From Mycobacterium sp. 852013-50091_SCH5140682 (GTDB lineage: Bacteria; Actinomycetota; Actinomycetes; Mycobacteriales; Mycobacteriaceae), in contig NZ_LZTB01000011.1 of NCBI RefSeq assembly GCF_001665685.1, forward strand, positions 62,001-126,000: DNA of 64,000 nucleotides. The letters run 5' to 3'. The notes under the pieces were generated by a model, which did not search any database, had not been told where the DNA came from, and saw nothing but the letters and a program-made list of their open reading frames with translations. Positions 27,611 through 37,197 of the stretch are shown here, one piece after another. The position numbers and the translations under genes were made by a program. Numbering within the stretch: the stretch's first letter is position 1; every line of letters begins with the position of its first letter.

Positions 27611-28819
27611 ATGACCACCAAGCACGAGATCCTCATCGTCGGGGGCGGAACCGCCGGCATCACCGTCGCGGCCCGCCTGCTCCGCAAGGGCCACCGCGAC
27701 GTCGCGATCATCGAACCGTCGGACACGCACTACTACCAGCCGCTGTGGACTCTCGTCGGCGGTGGGCAGGCGCAGGCGCAACAGACCGCGCGCCCCATGG
27801 CCTCAGTGCTGCCGAAGGGCGCGGTGTGGATCCACTCGGCGGCACAGACCTTCGATCCGGAGCGCAACACCGTCACCTGCGCCGACGGCGCTTCGTACTC
27901 CTACGACGTGCTGGTGGTCTGCCCGGGCATCCAGCTGGATTGGGACCGCACCGAGGGGCTCGCCGAAACGCTTGGTAAGAACGGTGTTTCGTCGAACTAC
28001 CGGTTCGACCTCGCACCCCGCACCTGGGAGCTCATCCGCAACATGACCTCGGGCACAGCGGTGTTCAGCATGCCGACCGGCCCGATCAAGTGTGGCGGCG
28101 CGCCGCAGAAGATCGCGTACCTCGCCGCCGATTACTGGCGCAAGACCGGCGTGCTCGACGACATCGACATCCACCTGGTGGTGCCCACCCCGCGGATCTT
28201 CGCCATCGATGCCATCGCGGACAGCTTGGAGAAGGTCGTCGCCGACTACGGCATCCACCTGCACACCGGTACCGAGCTCCGCTCGATCGATGCCGCGGGC
28301 CGCAAGGTCACCCTCGCACCCGTCGGCACTGCAGGCGCCGAGACCATCCTCGCCTACGACATGCTGCACGCCGTGCCGCACCAGTCGGCGCCGGACTGGA
28401 TCAAGAGGAGCCCGTTGTCGACCGCGTACACCGGCGGCGACCCGAACGGCTACGTCGATATCGACAAGCACACCATGCAGCACGTCCGGTACTCCAACGT
28501 CTTCGCCCTGGGCGACGCCGGCTCGTCCCCGAACTCGAAAACCGGTGCGGCCATTCGCAAGCAGGCACCGGTGGTGGTCGACAACATCGAGGCAGTGCTG
28601 GCGGGACGGCCGTTGACCGGCGCGTACAACGGGTATGCCTCCTGTCCGATCGTCACCTCTGCACACGACATGCTGCTGGCCGAGTTCGACTATTCGATGC
28701 AGCTCACCCCGTCCATCCCGGGCCTCGATCCGACCGTGCCGCACCGCAGCTACTGGTACCTCAAGAAGTACGGGCTGCCCGCCCTGTACTGGAACTTGAT
28801 GCTCAAGGGCCTGGCCTGA
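27611..28819 (+). CDS. Sulfide:quinone oxidoreductase (type II-like)
   Basis: FAD protein of 402 residues that oxidizes sulfide and passes electrons to menaquinone at the membrane. The N-terminal dinucleotide fold is ILIVGGGTAGITVAARL. Two cysteines in positions typical of the mitochondrial/type II group are visible in GPIKCGGAPQK and YASCPIVTS. ALGDAGSSPNSKTGAA binds FAD. The C-terminal YWYLKKYGLPALYW segment is a likely membrane anchor. It starts 17 bases after the dioxygenase stop, so the persulfide it makes is handed to the adjacent dioxygenase and rhodanese. Confidence 0.9.
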   Translation: MTTKHEILIVGGGTAGITVAARLLRKGHRDVAIIEPSDTHYYQPLWTLVGGGQAQAQQTARPMASVLPKGAVWIHSAAQTFDPERNTVTCADGASYSYDVLVVCPGIQLDWDRTEGLAETLGKNGVSSNYRFDLAPRTWELIRNMTSGTAVFSMPTGPIKCGGAPQKIAYLAADYWRKTGVLDDIDIHLVVPTPRIFAIDAIADSLEKVVADYGIHLHTGTELRSIDAAGRKVTLAPVGTAGAETILAYDMLHAVPHQSAPDWIKRSPLSTAYTGGDPNGYVDIDKHTMQHVRYSNVFALGDAGSSPNSKTGAAIRKQAPVVVDNIEAVLAGRPLTGAYNGYASCPIVTSAHDMLLAEFDYSMQLTPSIPGLDPTVPHRSYWYLKKYGLPALYWNLMLKGLA

Positions 28820-28872
28820 TCGCCACCCAAACCCGTTACCGCCCTGACCAATACCCACAGGAGAACACCCAT

Positions 28873-29457
28873 ATGTCCACCGCGACAGTCACCTCACCGG
28901 AACTCAACGAGCTCTTGAAACACGGCCGGGGGCCAAGGATGATCGACGTCCGCACCCCCGCCGAGTTCGAAACCGTCCACATCCCAGGCGCTTACAACGT
29001 GCCGCTGGATCTGTTGCGTGAACACCGCGAGGAGATCGCCGAACACGTCGCCGACGACATCGTGCTGGTGTGCCGGTCGGGTCAGCGAGCGAGCACCGCC
29101 GGGGAGGCACTGCGCAACGCTGGGCTGACCAACGTGCGCATCCTCGATGGCGGGATGACCGCCTGGCAGAACCTGGGTTTCGACACCCGCCGAGGCACCC
29201 AGCGGTGGGACCTGGAGCGTCAGGTCCGCCTGGTGGCCGGGTCCCTGGTGCTCGGCAGCATTCTCGGCAGCCTCGCTGCCCCGAAACTGAAGTGGGTGGC
29301 CGCGGGTATCGGCGCCGGGTTGGCCACCGCTGCGGTGACGAACACCTGCACCATGGGCATGTTGCTGGCGAAGTTGCCGTACAACCGCAGCCAATCCTGC
29401 GACGCACAGACTCTCGTCGCGCCGCTGCTCGGTTCGCCGGTCTGTAAGGCGTGTTGA
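28873..29457 (+). CDS. Rhodanese with C-terminal DUF2892-type membrane domain
   Basis: Protein of 194 residues. Residues 1-100 form a rhodanese domain with the active-site loop CRSGQRAS. The remainder holds two hydrophobic segments around residues 118-155 followed by TCTMGMLLAKLPYNR, the pattern of inner-membrane DUF2892 proteins. AGGAG nine bases upstream selects the ATG at 28873. It probably carries persulfide sulfur at the membrane next to the quinone reductase. Extra cysteines in the tail (SQSCDAQ, VCKAC) might bind sulfur or metal; that is speculation. The stop overlaps the GTG of the following exporter. Confidence 0.85.
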   Translation: MSTATVTSPELNELLKHGRGPRMIDVRTPAEFETVHIPGAYNVPLDLLREHREEIAEHVADDIVLVCRSGQRASTAGEALRNAGLTNVRILDGGMTAWQNLGFDTRRGTQRWDLERQVRLVAGSLVLGSILGSLAAPKLKWVAAGIGAGLATAAVTNTCTMGMLLAKLPYNRSQSCDAQTLVAPLLGSPVCKAC

Positions 29458-30332
29458 GCGTCATGATCGCGTTGACCGTGGCGCTCGCCGCGCTGGTGGG
29501 AATATCTCTGGGCCTGTTGGGCGGCGGCGGCTCCATCCTGATGGTGCCGCTGCTGACCTACGTCGCCGGCATGGACGCCAAACAGGCGATTGCCACATCG
29601 CTTCTGGTCGTGGGTGTCACCAGCACGGTCAGCACCATCAGCCACGCCCGCGCCGGCCGCGTCCAGTGGCGCAGCGGTCTGCTGTTCGGGGTGGCAGGCA
29701 TGGCAGGCGCCTACGCCGGTGGCCGACTCGGCCATCTGCTGCCCGGGACGCTGCTGCTGATCGGGTTCGCCGTGATGATGATCGCGTCGGCTGTCGCGAT
29801 GCTTCGGCGCCGTCGCACGCCGGTCACACCCGCGTCTGCACCGCGCCGCACGCCGATCGGCAAGGCCTTGGCGCTCGGGGTAGCGGTCGGCCTGCTGACC
29901 GGAATCATCGGCGCCGGAGGCGGTTTCGTCGTGGTACCGACGCTGGCGCTGCTGGCCGGGCTGGCCATGCCCGTCGCGGTCGGCACGTCGCTGTTGGTCA
30001 TCGCGATGAACGCACTGGCTGGACTGGCCGGGCAGGTGACCACGCTCAGTGTCGACTGGAAGATCGCCGCGATGGTGACTGTCGCCGCGGTGGTGGGCAG
30101 CCTGGTCGGTGCGCGGCTGACCGCTCGTGTCGATGCTGACGTGCTGCGCGCGGGATTCGGATGGTTCGTGCTGGTGATGGCATCGGTGATCCTCGCCGAG
30201 CAGGTCCACCCTGTGGTCGGCATCGCCGTCGCAGGCCTGACCGCGGCCGCCGGCGGCTACCGGTATGCGTGCAGCCGATTCACCTGGTGTCCGCTCAACC
30301 GGCTGTCGAGCCGGGTGGCGGCCGCGACATGA
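29451..30332 (+). CDS. TauE/SafE family membrane transporter
   Basis: Permease of 293 residues with about eight hydrophobic segments in two repeats. Each repeat begins with a glycine-rich motif typical of the family (LLGGGGSILMVPLL and IIGAGGGFVVVPTL). TauE/SafE members export sulfite, sulfoacetate or other organic anions. Next to a persulfide dioxygenase that produces sulfite, a sulfite or thiosulfate exporter is the best guess. GTG at 29451 overlaps the previous stop; ATG at 29463 is an alternative start. Last gene before the regulator. Confidence 0.85.
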   Translation: MLSVMIALTVALAALVGISLGLLGGGGSILMVPLLTYVAGMDAKQAIATSLLVVGVTSTVSTISHARAGRVQWRSGLLFGVAGMAGAYAGGRLGHLLPGTLLLIGFAVMMIASAVAMLRRRRTPVTPASAPRRTPIGKALALGVAVGLLTGIIGAGGGFVVVPTLALLAGLAMPVAVGTSLLVIAMNALAGLAGQVTTLSVDWKIAAMVTVAAVVGSLVGARLTARVDADVLRAGFGWFVLVMASVILAEQVHPVVGIAVAGLTAAAGGYRYACSRFTWCPLNRLSSRVAAAT

Positions 30333-30342
30333 CTCACATAGA

Positions 30343-30356
30343 TACCCCTACGGGTA
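30343..30356. promoter_or_regulatory. CsoR/CstR-type operator upstream of the regulator gene
   Basis: TACCCCTACGGGTA is a perfect TACCC-N4-GGGTA palindrome like those at 26137 and 26169. It abuts TACCAT (30355-30360), a possible -10, so the regulator probably controls itself. Confidence 0.8.
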
Positions 30357-30362
30357 CCATGA

Positions 30363-30674
<312 letters not shown>

Positions 30675-30680
<6 letters not shown>

Positions 30681-31724
30681 GGCGGTGAGCGCTTCGACCT
30701 CGCCTCTGCTCGCCGTCTGCGCGTCCCCGGCGATCTGCGGTACCCGCGTGGCCCTGACGTAGACCGTGTCACCCTCACGCAGCCCGAGCGCCTCGGCGTC
30801 ACCGCGGGTGATCTGCGCGGTGAACGGCACATTGTTGGCGGCGCTGGTGAGTTCGACGCGCACCTCGAAGCCGAGCATCACGATGCGGTCGATGGTGGCC
30901 CGCAGCACGCCGGTGGCCTCGGCAGTCCCGTCGCCGGCCGCGATCGCCAGTTCGGGGTTGCGTCCGACCCGGATGTCGTGCGGGCGCACCAGGATTCCGT
31001 TGAGCTCCGACACCGCCCCGAGAAACGACATCACGAACGCGTTGGCCGGTTCGTCGTAAACCTCGGTGGGCGAGCCGACCTGCTCGATGCGGCCCTTGTT
31101 GAGCACCGCGATGCGGTCGGCCACATCCAACGCCTCGGCCTGATCATGGGTGACCAGCACCGTGGTGACGTGAACTTCGTCGTGCAGACGACGCAACCAG
31201 GTCCGCAGATCGTCACGCACCTTGGCGTCGAGCGCGCCGAACGGCTCGTCGAGCAGCAGCACCTGTGGATCGACCGCCAGCGCCCGGGCCAGCGCCATGC
31301 GCTGACGCTGACCACCGGAAAGCTGGTTGGGATAGCGCGTCTGAAAACCGCTCAGCCCCACCACTTCCAGCAGATTGTCGACCTTTTCCTTGATCTCGTC
31401 CTTGGGCCGCTTGCGGATCTTGAGCCCGAACGCCACGTTGTCCCGAACGGTCAAATGCTTGAACGCCGCGTAGTGCTGGAACACGAAACCGATCCCGCGC
31501 CGCTGCGGCGGCACACCGGTCACGTCGTTGCCGTTGATGGTGATGGTGCCCGTGTCGGGCTGGTCGAGGCCGGCGATGGCCCGCAGCAGGGTCGACTTGC
31601 CTGAGCCGCTCGGCCCGAGCAGGGCGGTCAACGAGCCGCGCGGCACCTCGAAATCGATGTTGTCCAGCGCCGCGAAATCGCCATAGTGTTTGTTGGCGCC
31701 CCGAACGACAATCGCGTCGGTCAT
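30675..31724 (-). CDS. cysA: Sulfate ABC transporter ATP-binding protein CysA
   Basis: ATPase of 349 residues that drives sulfate/thiosulfate import. It has Walker [10 protein letters not shown], signature [15 protein letters not shown], Walker [13 protein letters not shown] and the switch histidine [16 protein letters not shown]. After the ATPase domain (about 1-235) a C-terminal regulatory TOBE-type domain follows ([15 protein letters not shown]). Start ATG with GGAG upstream, 22 bases beyond the cysW stop. Last gene of the unit subI-cysT-cysW-cysA. No cysteine is present in the protein and I count four methionines, in line with the sulfur-poor character of this region. Confidence 0.95.
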
Positions 31725-31746
31725 AGCTCCTAGCTCCTTCTCGGGC

Positions 31747-32568
31747 CTACTGCTCGGTCCCGGTCCGCCGGCGGTCGAGGATCACCTGGACCACCAGCAC
31801 GATGACGGCCACGGCCATCAACAACGTCGAAACTGCATACGCGCCGTACACCGAGTCGGCGGTGCCTCGCGTATAGCGGTCGGCCACCAGCAGGGTCAGC
31901 GTCTGCGATGTCCCCGGCAGGTTGGACGACACCATGATCACCGCACCGAACTCACCGAGCGTGCGGGCCACGGTGAGCACGACGCCGTAGGTCAATCCCC
32001 AGCGGATCGACGGCAGGGTGACGCGCCAGAACGTCTGCCACCAACTGGATCCCAGGGTGGCGGCCGCCTCCTCCTGGTCGGTGCCGAGCTCGTGCAGCAC
32101 AGGTTCGACCTCACGGATCACGAACGGAACGGTGACGAAAATGCTCGCCAGCACGATGCCCGTGAAACCGAAGATGATCTTGACGCCGAGGTCACGCTCG
32201 ACGAATCCGAACAACCCCGCCGAACCCCACAGCAGGATCAGCGCCACACCGACCACCACCGGCGAGACCGCGAACGGCAGGTCGATCACGGCCTGCAGGG
32301 CGCTCTTACCCCGGAACCTGTTGCGCGCCAACACCAGCGCGGTCGGCACGCCGAACAACACGTTGAGCGGCACCACGATCGCCACCACCAGCAACGACAA
32401 CTGCAGCGCTGAGATGGCCGCCGGCGTCCCGACGGAGGCGAAGAACGCACCGATTCCCGGCGAGAACGTGCGCCACAGGATCAGCCCGACCGGCACGATG
32501 ACCAGGACGCCGACGTAGGCCAGCGCCAGGTACCGCACCAGAAGGCGGAACCACGGTGACAACGTCAT
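31747..32568 (-). CDS. cysW: Sulfate ABC transporter permease CysW
   Basis: Inner-membrane permease of 273 residues with about six hydrophobic segments. The cytoplasmic EAA loop that contacts CysA reads [23 protein letters not shown]. It pairs with CysT to form the channel. The ATG overlaps the cysT stop (ATGA). Three methionines and no cysteine are present. Confidence 0.93.
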   Translation of the reverse strand: MTLSPWFRLLVRYLALAYVGVLVIVPVGLILWRTFSPGIGAFFASVGTPAAISALQLSLLVVAIVVPLNVLFGVPTALVLARNRFRGKSALQAVIDLPFAVSPVVVGVALILLWGSAGLFGFVERDLGVKIIFGFTGIVLASIFVTVPFVIREVEPVLHELGTDQEEAAATLGSSWWQTFWRVTLPSIRWGLTYGVVLTVARTLGEFGAVIMVSSNLPGTSQTLTLLVADRYTRGTADSVYGAYAVSTLLMAVAVIVLVVQVILDRRRTGTEQ

Positions 32569-33431
32569 GCCGACAGCTCCTCACGACGGGCGGCGCGCGA
32601 CCCCACGGTCCGCAACACCAGCAGGATGAAGAACGAGATGACCAGCAGCACAATCGAGATCGCCGCCGCGCCGGTGCGGTCGTCGTTCTCGATGAGGGTG
32701 CGGATCCACTGCGAGGACACCTCGGTCTCGCCCGGCACAGCGCCACCGATGAGCACCACCGACCCGAACTCGCCGATCGCGCGGGAGAACGCCAGCCCGG
32801 CGCCGGACAACAACGACGGCAACAGCGACGGCAGGATCACCGTGGTGAAGATGACGCGGTTACCCGCGCCCAGCGACGCCGCCGCCTCCTCGGTCTCGCG
32901 GTCCAGTTCGAGCAGCACCGGCTGCACTGAGCGGACCACGAACGGCAGGGTGACGAACAGCAGCGCGACGCCCACACCCCATTTGGTGTGCTGCAGGTGC
33001 AGCCCGACCGGGCTGGCCGGCCCGTACAGCGCCAGCATCACCAGGCTGGCGACGATGGTCGGCAGCGCGAACGGCAAGTCGATCACCGAGTCGACGATGC
33101 GTTTGCCCGGGAAATCGTCACGCGTGAGCACCCAGGCCACCATGAGCCCGAACACCAGGTTGATCACCGTGACCCCGGCGGAGATGGACAGCGTCACCCG
33201 GAACGAGTCCAGGGCGGCGTTGGAGGTGACGGCCTGCCAGAACGCCGTCCACCCGCCGCCGACGGACTGCCACACGATGGCGGCCAGCGGCAGCAGCACG
33301 ATGACGCTCAGCCAGATCGATGCCGCGCCGACCCGCAGAGAGGTCGTGCCATAGCGGCCGCGGAACACGCCGGGAGCGGAATCTCCCGGCGTGGTCACGG
33401 ACGCCGACTCGGTCTCGGCTGAAGCGGTCAT
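32565..33431 (-). CDS. cysT: Sulfate ABC transporter permease CysT
   Basis: Permease of 288 residues, partner of CysW. A short hydrophilic N-terminus precedes about six membrane segments. Its EAA loop is EEAAASLGAGNRVIFTTVILPSL. The ATG overlaps the subI stop and its own stop overlaps cysW, so the components are made in fixed ratio. Only three methionines and no cysteine. Confidence 0.93.
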   Translation of the reverse strand: MTASAETESASVTTPGDSAPGVFRGRYGTTSLRVGAASIWLSVIVLLPLAAIVWQSVGGGWTAFWQAVTSNAALDSFRVTLSISAGVTVINLVFGLMVAWVLTRDDFPGKRIVDSVIDLPFALPTIVASLVMLALYGPASPVGLHLQHTKWGVGVALLFVTLPFVVRSVQPVLLELDRETEEAAASLGAGNRVIFTTVILPSLLPSLLSGAGLAFSRAIGEFGSVVLIGGAVPGETEVSSQWIRTLIENDDRTGAAAISIVLLVISFFILLVLRTVGSRAARREELSA

Positions 33432-34495
33432 CCAGTCGCCTGCTTGTAGATCTTGGTGATCGAACCATTGTCCTTGTCGAACAGGGCCGGGTCGACCGTC
33501 TTCCAGCCGCCCAGGTCAGCGATGGTCCACAGCTTCTCCGGCGTCGGGAAGTCCTTGGCGAAGTCAGCGGCCACCGCCGGGTCCACCGGCCGGAAGCCGG
33601 CCTCGGCCCACAGCTTCTGCCCTTCCGGCGTGTACAGGAAGTTCTTCAGCGCATTGGCCTGCTCGGCGTGGGCGCTGGTCTTGACCACCGCGACCGGGTT
33701 TTCGATCTTGAACGTCGCGGGCGGGTTGATGTGCTCGACATCCTTACCCTGCCGCTCGACATTGATGGCCTCGTTCTCGTAGCTGATCAGCACGTCACCG
33801 GTGCCCTGCAAGAACACGTCGGTGGCTTCGCGGCCCGAGCCCGGGCGCGTCTTGACGTGTTCGGTGACCAGCTTGCTGACGAAGTCGATGCCCGCCGCGG
33901 TGTCCTTGCCACCATTGCTCTTGGCGGCGTACGGCGCGAGCAGGTTCCACTTGGCCGAGCCGGAGCTCAGCGGGCTCGGGGTGACCACCTCGACGCCCGG
34001 CTTGAGCAGATCGTCCCAGTCCTTGATGCCCTTGGGGTTGCCCTTGCGCACGACCAGCGACACCACCGAGCCGAACGGGATGCCCTTGGTATTGCCTGCG
34101 TTCCAGTCGTCGGCGACCTTGCCCGCCTTGACCAGACGGGTGACGTCGGGTTCGACCGAGAAGTTGACGATGTCGGCCGGCTTGCCGTCGACCACGGCCC
34201 GCGACTGGTCGCCGGACGCGCCGTAGGACGGCGTCACCCCGACGCCCTTGCCCTCGTCCGTCGCGGCGAACGCGGGGATGATCTTGCTCCAGCCGGGTTC
34301 GGGCACCGCGTATGCGACCAGCGTCAGCGTGGTCTTGGTGCCTGCGGTCTTGTCACCGCCCGCAACGTCGCTGGCACCGCCACCGCAACCCACGACCAGC
34401 GCTCCTGTGGTCGCCAGTACGGCGGCGCTGCGCCAGACATTCTTGATGTTGAACGGGGGATTTTGCACTGCGGACGGGAGGAGCGATCTAAACAC
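33428..34495 (-). CDS. subI: Sulfate-binding lipoprotein SubI
   Basis: Periplasmic-type solute-binding lipoprotein that delivers sulfate or thiosulfate to CysTWA. The signal sequence ends in a lipobox (GALVVGCGG). The body shows sulfate-binding protein motifs such as YGASGDQSRAVVDGKPADIV and PSPLSSGSAKWN. The frame can start at TTG 34513, but AAGGAAGG at 34509-34502 lies inside that stretch and sits six bases before GTG 34495, so I chose the GTG (355 aa). The lipobox cysteine is the only cysteine and there is no methionine after the start, an extreme sulfur economy known for sulfate-assimilation proteins. A cysteine-containing leader peptide lies upstream. Confidence 0.92.
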   Translation of the reverse strand: MFRSLLPSAVQNPPFNIKNVWRSAAVLATTGALVVGCGGGASDVAGGDKTAGTKTTLTLVAYAVPEPGWSKIIPAFAATDEGKGVGVTPSYGASGDQSRAVVDGKPADIVNFSVEPDVTRLVKAGKVADDWNAGNTKGIPFGSVVSLVVRKGNPKGIKDWDDLLKPGVEVVTPSPLSSGSAKWNLLAPYAAKSNGGKDTAAGIDFVSKLVTEHVKTRPGSGREATDVFLQGTGDVLISYENEAINVERQGKDVEHINPPATFKIENPVAVVKTSAHAEQANALKNFLYTPEGQKLWAEAGFRPVDPAVAADFAKDFPTPEKLWTIADLGGWKTVDPALFDKDNGSITKIYKQATG

Positions 34496-34611
34496 TGAGA
34501 ACCTTCCTTGCAAATGGCGGACAGTACGAGTCCGTCACAACGGAAAGGCGCAGGATCAGTATCCGGGCATAGAACAGCCGTTACCGACACCAAACCGCGG
34601 ACGGGTTGGGG

Positions 34612-34704
34612 TCAGCGACAACAGTCAACGTCAGCAACAGCGCAAGAACCCACGGCGATGAGCGCCACGATGTGGCCCTCTGTCGCACCGGTCGCTGTCT
34701 GCAT
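34612..34704 (-). CDS. Leaderless cysteine-containing leader peptide upstream of subI
   Basis: Frame of 30 codons starting ATG and ending D-C-C-R, with a third Cys ten residues before the stop. TATTCT (34716-34711) followed by exactly 6 bases and the ATG is the classic mycobacterial leaderless arrangement. The gap to subI (34611-34496) contains a hairpin CGGAC-N7-GTCCG at 34534-34518 just before the subI ribosome site, which could hide or release it. By analogy with described polycysteine leaders, I infer cysteine-dependent attenuation of subI-cysTWA. Confidence 0.75.
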   Translation of the reverse strand: MQTATGATEGHIVALIAVGSCAVADVDCCR

Positions 34705-34754
34705 GGGCGAAGAATAACAGAATCCCTCGGGGGCGCTCGCCGAGCGCTCCGACG

Positions 34755-34841
34755 TCAGTGCGCGAGCAACCAGGTGACGATGACGAGCACGACGAGCAAA
34801 ACCAGCACCAGCGTCACCCGCGACCGGGGCATCCCATTCAT
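34755..34841 (-). CDS. 28-residue single-span membrane peptide
   Basis: Starts MNGMPRSRV and continues as one unbroken hydrophobic helix (about residues 9-27) ending LLAH. Its ATG overlaps the stop of the preceding 68-residue gene (ATGA), which supports real, coupled translation. It ends 50 bases before the start of the subI leader peptide on the same strand. Function unknown; it may form a complex with its neighbour. Confidence 0.6.
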   Translation of the reverse strand: MNGMPRSRVTLVLVLLVVLVIVTWLLAH

Positions 34842-35044
34842 ACAACGTCCAATTCATCGTCCTCTTTGGTACGGCGCAGCCGGTGCAGACCGTTGATGCC
34901 CTGCCCCAATGCACCGTCCAGCAACACCGCGATGCCGTAGGCCAGCGCCAGCACCACGGGCATCACCACGGCCGTCTGAGCCACGAATCCCAATCCGGTC
35001 AACCACAGCTCGACGCCGTCCCACCAACTCAGGAGTGCGCCCAT
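34838..35044 (-). CDS. 68-residue small membrane protein, probably leaderless
   Basis: Two hydrophobic stretches (about residues 5-22 and 24-44) are followed by a charged tail ending EDDELDVV. TACTCT (35056-35051), six bases and then ATG fit a leaderless transcript. It is divergent from the trehalase gene and coupled to the 28-residue membrane peptide. I do not recognise a family. It could be a stress-responsive envelope peptide; nothing in the sequence fixes a role. Confidence 0.65.
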   Translation of the reverse strand: MGALLSWWDGVELWLTGLGFVAQTAVVMPVVLALAYGIAVLLDGALGQGINGLHRLRRTKEDDELDVV

Positions 35045-35143
35045 GCGGCCAGAGTACGAGATGGCGCCAAATCATCCCTCCTGAGCAGTTACCTTCGACA
35101 CGCGCGGCTCGGGTAGACGTCGCAGGTACCGGCGGTCGATGAT

Positions 35144-37177
35144 GTGCGGATGGTTCTGCAACAGACTGAGCCCGGTGAGGGTGTGTCACCCAAGGATGTC
35201 CAGCAAGTCATCCAGGAAGCCGACGCCCCGTTCACTGTCACGGCCCCCGTTCCGTACACCGGAAGTAATACGCTGCGGAACCCGTTCCCGCCGATCGCCG
35301 ACTACGCGTTCCTGTCGGACTGCGAGAACACCTGCCTGATCTCCTCGGCCGGGTCGGTCGAGTGGCTGTGCGTGCCACGCCCCGACTCCCCCAGTGTGTT
35401 CGGCGCCATCCTCGACCGCGGCGCGGGCCATTTCCGGCTCGGGCCGTACGGCGTGTCGGTGCCCGCAGCACGGCGCTATCTGCCCGGCAGCCTGATCCTC
35501 GAGACCACCTGGCAGACCCATACCGGCTGGGTGATCGTCCGCGACGCCCTGGTGATGGGGCCCTGGCACGACATCGACACCCGCTCGCGGACCCACCGGC
35601 GCACGCCGATGGACTGGGACGCCGAACACATCCTGCTGCGCACAGTGCGCTGCGTGAGCGGCACGGTCGAGATGGTGATGAGCTGCGAGCCGTCGTTCGA
35701 CTACCACCGGGTCAGCTCGGCGTGGGAGTACTCCGGTCCGGCCTACGGCGAGGCCATCGCGCGAGCGAGCCGCAACCCCGATTCGCACCCCACGCTGCGG
35801 CTCACGACCAATCTGCGCATCGGCCTGGAGGGCCGCGAAGCCCGCGCCCGGACGCGCCTCACCGAGGGTGACAACGTATTTGTCGCGCTGTCGTGGTCCA
35901 AGCATCCGGCGCCGCAGACGTACGACGAGGCCGCCGACAAGATGTGGAAGACCAGCGAATCGTGGCGGCAGTGGATCAACGTCGGCGACTTCCCCGACCA
36001 TCCGTGGCGGTCCTACCTGCAGCGCAGCGCGTTGACGCTCAAGGGCCTGACCTACTCACCCACCGGCGCCCTGCTCGCTGCGCCCACCACGTCGCTGCCG
36101 GAAACCCCGCAGGGCGAGCGCAACTGGGACTACCGCTACTCCTGGATCCGCGATTCGACGTTCGCGCTGTGGGGCCTCTACACGCTGGGCCTCGACCGGG
36201 AGGCCGACGACTTCTTCTCGTTCATCGCCGACGTGTCGGGGGCGAACAACGGCGAACGTCATCCGCTGCAGGTGATGTACGCCGTCGGCGGGGAACGCAG
36301 CCTCGTCGAGGAGGAACTGCATCACCTGTCCGGCTATGACAACGCCCGGCCGGTGCGCATCGGCAACGGCGCCTACAACCAGCGCCAGCACGACATCTGG
36401 GGCACCATGCTCGATTCGGTGTACCTGCACGCCAAGTCGCGGGAACAGATTCCCGAGGCGCTGTGGCCGGTACTGAAGAACCAGGTCGAAGAGGCCATCA
36501 AGCACTGGCGCGAACCCGACCGCGGCATCTGGGAGGTGCGCGGCGAGCCGCAGCACTTCACCTCCAGCAAGATCATGTGTTGGGTCGCGCTGGACCGCGG
36601 TTCGAAACTGGCCGAGTTGCAGGGCGAGAAGAGCTACGCCCAGCAGTGGCGGGCGATCGCCGAAGAGATCAAGGCCGATGTGCTGGCCAACGGGGTAGAC
36701 AAGCGTGGCGTGCTGACCCAACGCTACGGGGACGACGCGCTGGACGCGTCCCTGCTGCTGACGGTGCTCACCCGGTTCCTGCCGCCGGACGACCCCCGGG
36801 TGCGCGCGACGGTGCTGGCCATCGCCGACGAATTGACCGAGGAAGGGCTGGTCCTGCGCTACCGCACCGACGAGACCGATGACGGACTCTCCGGCGAGGA
36901 GGGCACCTTCACCATCTGCTCGTTCTGGTTGGTGTCGGCCCTGGTCGAGATCGGCGAGGTGAGCCGGGCCAAGCATCTGTGCGAGCGGTTGCTGTCATTC
37001 GCCAGCCCGCTGCATCTCTACGCCGAGGAGATCGAACCGCGCACCGGCCGCCACCTGGGCAACTTCCCGCAGGCGTTCACCCACCTGGCATTGATCAACG
37101 CGGTTGTGCACGTCATCCGGGCCGAAGAGGAATCGGACAGCTCGGGTGTCTTCCAGCCCGCGAACGCACCCATGTAG
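35144..37177 (+). CDS. GH15-family trehalase
   Basis: Glycoside hydrolase family 15 protein of 677 residues, resembling glucoamylase. In mycobacteria this orthologue (Rv2402 and its M. smegmatis counterpart) has been shown to hydrolyse trehalose to glucose. An N-terminal beta domain (about 50-290) precedes the alpha/alpha barrel containing RNWDYRYSWIRDSTFALW, GAYNQRQHDIWG, SKIMCWVALDRG and EEGTFTICSFWLV, the last carrying a catalytic glutamate. There is no signal peptide, so it is cytosolic. GTG 35144 is used; ATG 35150 is possible. Cysteine and methionine are frequent here, unlike the neighbouring sulfur-poor genes, so it is not part of that group. Confidence 0.88.
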   Translation: MRMVLQQTEPGEGVSPKDVQQVIQEADAPFTVTAPVPYTGSNTLRNPFPPIADYAFLSDCENTCLISSAGSVEWLCVPRPDSPSVFGAILDRGAGHFRLGPYGVSVPAARRYLPGSLILETTWQTHTGWVIVRDALVMGPWHDIDTRSRTHRRTPMDWDAEHILLRTVRCVSGTVEMVMSCEPSFDYHRVSSAWEYSGPAYGEAIARASRNPDSHPTLRLTTNLRIGLEGREARARTRLTEGDNVFVALSWSKHPAPQTYDEAADKMWKTSESWRQWINVGDFPDHPWRSYLQRSALTLKGLTYSPTGALLAAPTTSLPETPQGERNWDYRYSWIRDSTFALWGLYTLGLDREADDFFSFIADVSGANNGERHPLQVMYAVGGERSLVEEELHHLSGYDNARPVRIGNGAYNQRQHDIWGTMLDSVYLHAKSREQIPEALWPVLKNQVEEAIKHWREPDRGIWEVRGEPQHFTSSKIMCWVALDRGSKLAELQGEKSYAQQWRAIAEEIKADVLANGVDKRGVLTQRYGDDALDASLLLTVLTRFLPPDDPRVRATVLAIADELTEEGLVLRYRTDETDDGLSGEEGTFTICSFWLVSALVEIGEVSRAKHLCERLLSFASPLHLYAEEIEPRTGRHLGNFPQAFTHLALINAVVHVIRAEEESDSSGVFQPANAPM

Positions 37178-37197
37178 TCCTGCTAGATGCAGGTGGG

